Assembly: GCA_018056405.1 (NCBI GenBank)
Contig: JAGPFT010000123.1
Span: 1 to 7,756 of the forward strand
Reading direction: 5' to 3'
DNA: 7,756 nucleotides
Origin: Anaerolineae bacterium
Lineage (GTDB): Bacteria; Chloroflexota; Anaerolineae; Aggregatilineales; Aggregatilineaceae
Shown here: positions 1 to 5,077 of the stretch, piece by piece
Position numbering within the stretch: the first letter of the stretch is position 1
Layout: every line of letters starts with the position of its first letter
Made by a program: the position numbers and the translations under genes
The notes under the pieces: model-generated
The model's database searches: none
Told to the model about the DNA's origin: nothing
The model's input: only the letters and a program-made list of their open reading frames with translations

Positions 1-2
1 CG

Positions 3-647
3 CCATCCCCCACACCGTCTCCGACTGCCACTGCCAGCGCCACACCAACGCCCACCCAGACGAGCACAGTCACGCCCTCGGCGACTCACACAGCCACACC
101 CGATCTGACCAGCACGGCGGTGTTTCTCCTGGTTCAGCAGGTGACGATGCCCACAGCCACGCCGAACCTGGCCAGGACACTGGCGGCCTGCGATCTGGAG
201 TACATCGTCGTCACCCCGGATAAGCACGACCGTCCGCCGTCGCCGACTGACTTCGCCAACACCCGCCTGATCCGGGCTGATACCGATTTCGAATTCGAGA
301 TCGTGCTGCGCAACACGGGCACCTGCGCCTGGCCGGAGGACGTGCGGCTGAGCTACAGCGCTGCGCTCACCGAGAACCCCGATCCTTCCGTAGACCTAAC
401 AGCGCTGGTCGAAGCCTGCCCGGACAACCTGCGCCCTGGCCTCAACTTCGCCCGCCAGCAGCAATCCAACTTTTTCATCAAGGAGAGCGTCGGCATCACC
501 GAGGACTCGCCGCCGCTCCTCTTCACCGGCACCGCGCCGCGCACCTTTGGCTGTTACTACGGCGTCTGGGAGCTGATCTACCCCAACAGCAATGTGCGCA
601 TTGGCCGTCCGCTGGTGCTCACCATCCGGGCCTGGGGCGGCGGATAG
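3..647 (+). CDS. Secreted/surface protein C-terminus with Thr/Pro-rich linker and NBR1-like Ig domain (5' partial)
   Basis: The reading frame is open from the left edge to TAG at 645-647, giving 214 residues; the true start lies outside the window. Residues 1-39 are almost entirely Thr, Pro, Ser and Ala, a low-complexity linker typical of exported proteins in Chloroflexota. A second short TP-rich stretch follows, then a globular part from about residue 60. This contains FEIVLRNTGTCAWP (about 98-111), which matches the N-NTGTCxWP core of the NBR1-type Ig-like domain. Near the end are GCYYGVWEL and IGRPLVLTIRAW, matching that family's closing G-x-W and beta-strand pattern. In bacteria this fold occurs in extracellular or regulatory proteins as a binding module; no catalytic residues are visible here. 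A GTG at 120 could be called as a start, but the same composition continues upstream without a stop, so I treat it as internal. The function of the whole protein is unknown. Confidence 0.8.
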   Translation, partial: PSPTPSPTATASATPTPTQTSTVTPSATHTATPDLTSTAVFLLVQQVTMPTATPNLARTLAACDLEYIVVTPDKHDRPPSPTDFANTRLIRADTDFEFEIVLRNTGTCAWPEDVRLSYSAALTENPDPSVDLTALVEACPDNLRPGLNFARQQQSNFFIKESVGITEDSPPLLFTGTAPRTFGCYYGVWELIYPNSNVRIGRPLVLTIRAWGGG

Positions 648-746
648 GGTGAGGGTCGCTCCGTCTGCGCAGCGCGTGGTTTTTCTTATATTCGGATACT
701 GACTACGCGAAACGACTCGTCCCCAGCCCTCGTATTAGCGCCCCAC

Positions 747-775
747 TTGCCCCCAGAGCAAAATCCACGTACACT
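747..775 (+). promoter_or_regulatory. Candidate sigma70-type promoter of the LysM/L,D-transpeptidase gene
   Basis: TTGCCC at 747-752 and TACACT at 770-775 are separated by 17 bases, the optimal spacing. Each hexamer matches four of six consensus positions. Transcription would start near 782 and leave a leader of about 75 bases before the ATG at 856. The rest of the 648-855 gap holds no gene that I can see. This rests on consensus matching only. Confidence 0.3.
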
Positions 776-855
776 CAACCGCAACGATCAATTTAGCCCA
801 GCGCTGATTGATGCTCACAAGATGCCAGCGCCAGCCTTTCACGGGAGAAGACATC

Positions 856-1959
856 ATGATAGGGGCTATCCTTCGCGCTAAGACCTGCGGGCATCGCCGC
901 TTGCTCCTCGCACTCACCCTGGTGATGGCGCTCGCCATGTCCGTCCAGTTCACGCCAGCCGCCGCCCAGGGCGGCACGACTCATACTGTCCAGCCGGGCG
1001 AAAACCTCTTCCGCATCGCCCTGCGCTACGGGTTCACCACGGAGTACCTGGCTGCCGTCAACGGCATCACCGACCCGACACGCATTTATGTGGGCCAGGT
1101 GCTCACCATCCCCGATGCCAGCGCACCGCCTGCTCCTGTCCCGGCTACCCCGGAGCCGGCTCCCGCCATCCCCGCTGAGCCTGCGCCCGCCGCCAATCCG
1201 CTGTATCACACTGTTCAGCGCGGCGAGAACCTCTCCAGCATTGCTCAGCGCTACGGCCTGAGTTGGACTGACCTGGCCGCTGCCAACAATCTGGCCAATC
1301 CCAGCCATATCTACGCCGGGCAGCAGTTGATCATCCCCGGCGCAACTGCCGCCCCCGCCGCTGAGCCGGCCCCGGCGCAGCCCGCCCCGGCCAGCGGGCA
1401 GCGCACGCACATCGTTCAGCGAGGCGAGCACCTATCGGCCATCGCCCGCGCTTACGGGGTCACCTGGCCGGCCCTCGCCGCTGCGAACAACATCAGCAAC
1501 CCGAATCACATCTACGCCGGGCAGGTTCTGGTCATCCCGGACGCCGCCACCGCTGCCACCTATGCCACCACCTACGAGCCGGCCGCTCCTGCGCCCACCA
1601 TCACCACTGGCAAGCAGATCATCGTAGACCTGAGCGATCAGCGCGTCTACGCCTACGAGAACGGCCAGCTTGTGCGCAACGTCCTGGTCTCGACCGGGTT
1701 GTGGGGCACGCCCACCGTCACCGGCAACTTCACCATCTATACGAAGTACGACTCCCAGTTGATGTCCGGCCCCGGCTACTACCTGCCTGGCGTGCCCTGG
1801 GTGATGTACTTCTACAGGGACTACTCGCTGCACGGCACCTACTGGCACAGCAACTTCGGCCAGCCGATGAGTCATGGGTGCGTGAACATGCCCACCCCAG
1901 AGGCCGCCTGGCTCTACCAGTGGGCGCCCATCGGCACCCCCGTCCGCGTGCAATCGTGA
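856..1959 (+). CDS. Secreted L,D-transpeptidase (YkuD domain) with three LysM repeats
   Basis: This 367-residue protein is probably exported and acts on peptidoglycan, forming 3-3 cross-links or attaching proteins by L,D-transpeptidation. ATG 856 is chosen because GGGAG (843-847) sits eight bases upstream and the protein then opens with a good signal peptide: basic residues at 13-15, a hydrophobic core at 16-30, and a likely cleavage after AAA at 35-37. Earlier in-frame starts (TTG 808, ATG 811) would place a polar extension before the signal and lack a ribosome site. Three 45-residue LysM modules occupy about 42-86, 117-161 and 184-228, each ending GQxLxIP, joined by Ala/Pro-rich linkers. 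They should bind glycan N-acetylglucosamine. The YkuD domain spans about 252-366, with H326-G and the catalytic motif S339-H-G-C342-V-N. All expected catalytic residues are present. Whether its main role is cross-linking or another L,D-transpeptidase reaction cannot be read from the sequence. Confidence 0.93.
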   Translation: MIGAILRAKTCGHRRLLLALTLVMALAMSVQFTPAAAQGGTTHTVQPGENLFRIALRYGFTTEYLAAVNGITDPTRIYVGQVLTIPDASAPPAPVPATPEPAPAIPAEPAPAANPLYHTVQRGENLSSIAQRYGLSWTDLAAANNLANPSHIYAGQQLIIPGATAAPAAEPAPAQPAPASGQRTHIVQRGEHLSAIARAYGVTWPALAAANNISNPNHIYAGQVLVIPDAATAATYATTYEPAAPAPTITTGKQIIVDLSDQRVYAYENGQLVRNVLVSTGLWGTPTVTGNFTIYTKYDSQLMSGPGYYLPGVPWVMYFYRDYSLHGTYWHSNFGQPMSHGCVNMPTPEAAWLYQWAPIGTPVRVQS

Positions 1960-1961
1960 CC

Positions 1962-2115
1962 GTTGGTTGCTGAATGCCTCCCCCTTGATCCCCCCTCCAG
2001 CCGCGCTAGAGGAGGGACTCCGGCAGGCTGCTCTCCCCTTCCCCTAGCTTAGCTGGGGAAAGGGGCCGGGGGATAGGGGCCTTCTGTCAATTGCCGGACA
2101 ACCTGTCGTGGGCCT
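1962..2115 (+). repeat. Diverged copy of the MITE-like double-hairpin element (inverted relative to 4430-4626)
   Basis: The region between the transpeptidase stop and the iorB end aligns by eye with the reverse complement of the element at 4430-4626. Shared blocks are a C-rich run followed by TCCAGCCG and GCTAGAG, then CTTCCCCT, GCTGGGG, a GGGGCC stretch and GGGGGAT/GGGGAT, and finally TTCTG, TGCC, ACAAC and TCGTGG near the right end. It forms two hairpins: an imperfect one at 1993-2016 with loop CGC, and one at 2035-2048/2052-2065 with a 3-base loop (13 of 14 pairs including one G-U). The right end (2106-2115) matches the intact terminal repeat at 8 of 10 positions. The left end cannot be placed, so position 1962 is approximate. 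No protein-coding capacity is apparent. The hairpins may help end transcription from both sides, but no U-tract follows them. Confidence 0.65.
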
Positions 2116-2132
2116 GCTAATGGAGAACGCAA

Positions 2133-2160
2133 CCGGGATAGGCAGAAGCGCCTATCCCGG
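2133..2160 (-). terminator. Perfect 11-bp stem-loop just past iorB, possible terminator
   Basis: The arms 2133-2143 and 2150-2160 are exact reverse complements (CCGGGATAGGC / GCCTATCCCGG) around a 6-base loop. The hairpin lies 29 bases beyond the iorB stop, where the end of the iorAB transcript is expected, and also between two convergent genes. The run of T on the minus-strand exit side is weak (TTGCGTT), so it is not a textbook intrinsic terminator. It could instead be an RNA 3'-end stabiliser or serve both strands. Confidence 0.45.
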
Positions 2161-2189
2161 CTGATTCACGCGAGATGGGCGAAGCGGCA

Positions 2190-2768
2190 TCACGCCGGCT
2201 GGATGACGCTGCGCCCGGCGCGGAACGCCTCCACGTTCTTGCTGACCACCGCTTCGCCTTTGCGCCCGAATAACTGGGCAATGGCTGCTTCCAGGGCACT
2301 GGCCTCCAGCGGCAGGAACAGCGACGCCGCGCCGAGCAGCACCATGTTGGAGGCGCGCGTATTGCGCAGCGACTGAGCGATACCGGTCGCGTCCACCAGA
2401 TGAACTCGCGGGAACTGCCGCAGCGCCGCCAGCAGCGCGTCCATGTCAGGATAGTCCGGGATGTTGAGCACCGGCGCGCGGTCGGCCACGATCACGCCGT
2501 CCGGTGCCAGGAACGGCACGTAGCGCAGCGTTTCCATCGGCTCCAGCGAAAGCAGCATGTCGGCCTGCCCCTCGCTGATCAGGTCTGAGTGAATGGGCCG
2601 GTCGGCGATGCGCAGATGACTCTGCACTGCCCCGCCCCGCTGTGACATGCCATGCACTTCGGCCTGCTTGAGGTGCAGCCCCTCGCTCACCGCTGCCAGC
2701 CCGATGGCCGCCGCAATCGAGAGCACGCCTTGCCCGCCGACTCCGGCCAGGATCATATCGTACTTCAT
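2190..2768 (-). CDS. iorB: Indolepyruvate-type 2-oxoacid:ferredoxin oxidoreductase, beta (gamma-domain) subunit
   Basis: This 192-residue protein is the small subunit of a CoA-dependent, ferredoxin-reducing 2-oxoacid oxidoreductase. The family oxidises arylpyruvates (indolepyruvate, phenylpyruvate) to aryl-acyl-CoA in the cytoplasm. It begins MKYDMILAGVGGQGVL, with the glycine motif at 9-16. It carries the conserved EVHGMSQRGGAVQSH (37-51), SEGQADMLLSLEPMETLR (65-82) and N141-M-V-L-L-G, all characteristic of the gamma/IorB domain. Length is normal for the family. There is no cysteine, so it holds no Fe-S cluster. The ATG at 2768 follows the iorA stop by two bases and is served by AGGAAGG inside the end of iorA. 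The open frame continues upstream to 3305, but that extension is Gly/Arg-rich, overlaps iorA in another frame and is not credible. Tight linkage implies co-transcription and translational coupling with iorA. Exact substrate is inferred from family only. Confidence 0.9.
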   Translation of the reverse strand: MKYDMILAGVGGQGVLSIAAAIGLAAVSEGLHLKQAEVHGMSQRGGAVQSHLRIADRPIHSDLISEGQADMLLSLEPMETLRYVPFLAPDGVIVADRAPVLNIPDYPDMDALLAALRQFPRVHLVDATGIAQSLRNTRASNMVLLGAASLFLPLEASALEAAIAQLFGRKGEAVVSKNVEAFRAGRSVIQPA

Positions 2769-2770
2769 GC

Positions 2771-4360
2771 TCACGCCTTCCTCTTCCGCTTGGCCGTCTC
2801 GATGCACTCGCGCCGGGCGATGATCACCGACACGCCTTCGTAGGCCAGTTCCTCGCCGATGACGCGGGCGTTCGTCTCGTGCTGGCGCGGTAGCGGCGTG
2901 ATCACCCGCATGTGCGCCTCCTCGACGCCCAGCCCCAGGACGATGGCCTCCAGGTGCCCCTGCCCCGCTGACCCCTGGCCGCCGGTCATGGCCGTCGTCA
3001 GGTTGTCCATGATGATCACCGTCACCGGTGAGTGGGCGTTCACCGCGTCCAGCAGCCCGGTCATCCCCGAATGGCTGAACGTCGAGTCGCCGATCACGGC
3101 CACCGCCGGCACCAGCCCGGCGTCCGCCGCACCTTTGGCCATCGTCACCGACGCGCCCATATCTACGCACGAGTTGATCGCGTTGAACGGCGGCAGCGCG
3201 CCCAGCGTGTAGCAGCCGATGTCCGAGAAGACGCGCCCCTTCGAATAGGTCTCCAGCGCCTCGTTCAACGCGCGGTAGGTGTCGGCGTGCGGGCAGCCCT
3301 GGCACAGTTGCGGAGGCCGGTCGGCCACCACCGAGGGCACCTCGAAGCGCGGGCGGGAGTCCTCACGCCCCAGCGCGCGGGCCACCAGTGTCGGGGTTAG
3401 CTCGCCCGCGCGCGGCAGATACCCGTCCAGCCGGCCATGCACTTTTCCACTGTCGAACGGGTAGCCGCGCAGCATCTCCTCGACCAATGGCATCCCCTCT
3501 TCCAGCACCAATATTTGATCGGAGGCCTCCACCAGCCGCGCGACCAGCGCTCTCGGCAGAGGGTACTGCCCGATCTTCAGGACGGGATGCGGGCACTCTT
3601 CGGGAAAGTGCTCCATCAGATAATTGTAGCTGATGCCGCAGGCAATGATGCCCAGCGACGTGTCCGGCCCGTCTTCGTAGCGGTTGAAGGGCGACGCTTC
3701 CGAGTCGGCCATGAACTTGTCCTGCTTGGCCAGCAGATCGGCGTACTTGCGCTGCGCGATGGCTGGCAGCAGCACGAACTGCAGCAGGTTGCCCGGCAGG
3801 CTGAGCGCGTTCTCCGCCAGCGGCTCGCGCCGCCGCACGTCGGCCCGCGAGTGCGACAGGCGGGTGGTCATGCGCACCATCACCGGAATCTCGTGCTTCT
3901 CCGACAGCGCGAAGGCATAGAACGCGGCGTCATACGCCTCCTGCTGATTGCCTGGCTCGATGGCAGGGATCAGCGCGAACTTGGCGAAGAAGCGCGAGTC
4001 CTGCTCGTTCTGCGACGAGTGCATCGAGGGATCGTCGGCGATGGCGTAAGCCAGCCCGCCGTGCACGCCGGTGAAAGCGGAGTTCATGAAGGGGTCCGCC
4101 GCCACGTTCAGCCCCACATGCTTCATGCAGACCAGCGCCCGCTTGCCGGCGTAGGACATGCCCAGAGCCGCTTCCATGGCCGCCTTCTCGTTGGCCGCCC
4201 ACGCGCTCTTCACGCCGCGCGTTTGCGCTTCAGGCGAACGCTGGATGTACTCCGTGATCTCAGTGGACGGCGTGCCCGGATAGGCGTAGACGCCAGATAG
4301 CCCTGCGTCCAGCGCCCCCTGTGCCAAAGCTTCGTTGCCCAACGGAACAAATGCAGTCAT
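2771..4360 (-). CDS. iorA: Indolepyruvate-type 2-oxoacid:ferredoxin oxidoreductase, alpha subunit lacking the C-terminal ferredoxin domain
   Basis: This 529-residue thiamine-pyrophosphate subunit would decarboxylate arylpyruvates and pass electrons onward. ATG 4360 is preferred over TTG 4375 because AGAGGAG lies just upstream. Family motifs appear in order: YPGTPSTEI (27-35); NEKAA (57-61, with the cofactor-activating Glu58); HVGLN (81-85); DDPSMHSSQNEQDSR (109-123); LCQGCPH (352-358); DIGCYTLG (380-387); GDSTF (424-428); and DN-x-TTAMTGGQ (452-462), the Mg/thiamine-pyrophosphate site. Classical IorA proteins run to roughly 600-650 residues and end in a two-cluster [4Fe-4S] ferredoxin domain. 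Here the protein stops just after IIARREC (513-519) and a basic tail, and iorB follows at once. Cys353, 356, 383 and 519 sit where a single proximal cluster is held in related oxidoreductases, so one cluster may remain; that is inference. A thiamine-pyrophosphate oxidoreductase of related but different substrate is possible. Confidence 0.88.
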   Translation of the reverse strand: MTAFVPLGNEALAQGALDAGLSGVYAYPGTPSTEITEYIQRSPEAQTRGVKSAWAANEKAAMEAALGMSYAGKRALVCMKHVGLNVAADPFMNSAFTGVHGGLAYAIADDPSMHSSQNEQDSRFFAKFALIPAIEPGNQQEAYDAAFYAFALSEKHEIPVMVRMTTRLSHSRADVRRREPLAENALSLPGNLLQFVLLPAIAQRKYADLLAKQDKFMADSEASPFNRYEDGPDTSLGIIACGISYNYLMEHFPEECPHPVLKIGQYPLPRALVARLVEASDQILVLEEGMPLVEEMLRGYPFDSGKVHGRLDGYLPRAGELTPTLVARALGREDSRPRFEVPSVVADRPPQLCQGCPHADTYRALNEALETYSKGRVFSDIGCYTLGALPPFNAINSCVDMGASVTMAKGAADAGLVPAVAVIGDSTFSHSGMTGLLDAVNAHSPVTVIIMDNLTTAMTGGQGSAGQGHLEAIVLGLGVEEAHMRVITPLPRQHETNARVIGEELAYEGVSVIIARRECIETAKRKRKA

Positions 4361-4420
4361 GCAGGCTCCTCTCAAAACCCAATCACAGGGCCTAACGAGT
4401 CTTTGATCTATTCACGTTCC

Positions 4421-4429
4421 CGGCTGATC
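4421..4429. repeat. Left 9-bp direct repeat (target-site duplication) of the MITE-like element
   Basis: CGGCTGATC abuts the left terminal inverted repeat exactly, and the same nine bases abut the right one at 4627-4635. This is the pattern left by transposase-mediated insertion. The word also occurs once at 7057-7065 inside the second ABC gene, so the sequence itself is not unique; its position at both ends is the evidence. Confidence 0.7.
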
Positions 4430-4626
4430 GGGTCCACGAACCGAACAAGTTGTTGGGCATTCGCCAGAACGCCCCCATCCCCTGGCCCCTTCCCCCAGCA
4501 AAGCCAGGGGAAGGGAAAAACCGCTCGCCAGATCGTCCCCTCTCTAGCTCGGCTGGAGAGGGGATTGAGGGGGGCCTTCAGCGAGCATTCCCGAACTCCC
4601 CCTCGCAACAGGTTGTTCGTGGACCC
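4430..4626 (-). mobile_element. MITE-like non-autonomous element, 197 bp, with 12-bp perfect terminal inverted repeats
   Basis: The ends GGGTCCACGAAC (4430-4441) and GTTCGTGGACCC (4615-4626) are exact inverted repeats, and CGGCTGATC directly flanks both. Inside are two strong hairpins: 4487-4499/4503-4515 with loop AAA (11 of 13 pairs), and 4536-4548/4552-4564 with loop TCG (13 pairs, one of them G-U). No credible protein is encoded; open frames crossing it are translations of C-rich/G-rich DNA. It therefore resembles a miniature inverted-repeat element mobilised by a transposase encoded elsewhere. The 9-bp duplication fits several insertion-sequence families and does not identify one. The minus orientation is given so that it matches the related copy at 1962-2115. 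It sits about 60 bp upstream of the iorA start, so it may have displaced or supplied promoter sequence for that operon. Confidence 0.72.
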
Positions 4627-4635
4627 CGGCTGATC
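4627..4635. repeat. Right 9-bp direct repeat (target-site duplication) of the MITE-like element
   Basis: CGGCTGATC is identical to 4421-4429 and directly adjoins the right terminal inverted repeat. The bases beyond it (CCAAG) differ from those left of the other copy (TTCC), so the duplication is nine bases. Confidence 0.7.
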
Positions 4636-4746
4636 CCAAGTATAGGGATCGCGCCCCAGACAGACTATGGCATTCCGCCACTTCTTGGCCTGACGAACGG
4701 TACTCTGCGGGACGCGCGCAGGCCACACCGTCGCATTCTATCCCTG

Positions 4747-4766
4747 AGTTGCATATTTGTGCAACT
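4747..4766. promoter_or_regulatory. Operator-like dyad AGTTGCA-N6-TGCAACT
   Basis: Two exact 7-base inverted half-sites, AGTTGCA (4747-4753) and TGCAACT (4760-4766), flank six AT-rich bases. The size and TTGC...GCAA core resemble sites bound by MarR-type dimeric repressors, which often control drug exporters. It lies upstream of the ABC pair and just before the best promoter candidate. No regulator gene is visible in the window, so the binding protein is unknown. Confidence 0.45.
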
Positions 4767-4779
4767 GCGTAAGATAGAC

Positions 4780-4809
4780 TGGACGCCCGCGCCTTTTTTC
4801 GAGTATACT
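4780..4809 (+). promoter_or_regulatory. Candidate promoter of the ABC exporter operon
   Basis: TATACT at 4804-4809 is a good -10 hexamer (five of six). TGGACG at 4780-4785 is a weak -35 (four of six) at 18-base spacing. Initiation would be near 4816. An alternative -10, TAAGAT at 4770-4775, would bring the dyad at 4747-4766 over the -35 region. The evidence does not decide between them. Confidence 0.35.
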
Positions 4810-4898
4810 AAGAGCCTTGCCGGGTTCATAGCAGCCACTCTCGCGCGGGTGCGCGCAAAGGTTGTCAGTGACTCGTCTGATGCCGAATGGGGTAAGGT

Positions 4899-4932
4899 CC
4901 CGTAGGGGCGCATCGCAGTACGCCCCTACGGG
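4899..4932. repeat. REP-like perfect 12-bp palindrome
   Basis: Arms CCCGTAGGGGCG (4899-4910) and CGCCCCTACGGG (4921-4932) are exact reverse complements around a 10-base loop. GTAGGGGCG...CGCCCCTAC hairpins are a widespread type of dispersed intergenic palindrome in GC-rich bacterial genomes. Here it lies in the presumed leader of the ABC operon, about 145 bases before the start codon. It has no U-tract, so a terminator role is unlikely; it may be a dispersed repeat or an RNA structure. Confidence 0.6.
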
Positions 4933-5077
4933 CGCAGCAGAGCAACACTCCTGTACTGCCTGACAGGTTTGGCACGCACCCTCTCTCGCTCATGCAGCGC
5001 GCCACGCGCTCCCTGAGACCGCGCGGCGTGCCCCGGTGAAGCACACGGAGATCGCCACCGGTTCGGAGAAGCGCCCC

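Larger units (their letters stand above)
4636..5077 (+). other. Non-coding leader of the ABC exporter operon
   Basis: There is no credible gene in these 442 bases on either strand. Open frames at 4665-4913 (-) and 4865-5263 (-), and the 4450-4905 (+) frame that crosses the mobile element, show no domain or protein-like composition. What the stretch does hold is an operator-like dyad (4747-4766), a possible promoter ending at 4809, and a perfect palindrome (4899-4932). AT content rises noticeably around 4750-4810, as expected near a promoter. If transcription begins there, the transcript leader is about 260 bases. Confidence 0.6.

Noticed and set aside
664..687. Possible intrinsic terminator after the first gene (CTGCGCAG then a T-run)
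   Set aside because: A T-run is present at 680-687, but no stem longer than about four or five pairs can be formed ahead of it.
793..1431. 212-residue open frame on the minus strand
   Set aside because: It is Gly/Arg-rich and antisense to the signal peptide and LysM modules, which are clear on the plus strand.
1960..2170. CRISPR array or tandem repeat in the C-rich/G-rich gap
   Set aside because: There are no regularly spaced identical repeats; the repetition is hairpin structure plus a single distant related copy.
2769..3305. Open frame extending iorB upstream by 179 residues
   Set aside because: It is Gly/Arg-rich, lies antiparallel to nothing conserved, and overlaps iorA in another frame on the same strand. 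The MKYD start at 2768 has a ribosome site and family-typical N-terminus.
3437..4300. 287-residue open frame on the plus strand
   Set aside because: It is the opposite-strand shadow of iorA: rich in Arg, His and Gln, with no recognisable domain.
4632..4650. GATCCC-N7-GGGATC dyad beside the mobile element
   Set aside because: Six-base half-sites are short enough to arise by chance, and it partly coincides with the direct repeat. No promoter element is near enough to give it meaning.
4450..4905. 151-residue open frame on the plus strand across the mobile element
   Set aside because: Its first third translates the hairpins of the element (Pro-rich) and the rest shows no domain or ribosome site.
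5036..5077. GTG start at 5036 for the first ABC subunit
   Set aside because: No ribosome site precedes it and the added residues are not family-like; ATG 5078 is better supported. It cannot be fully excluded.
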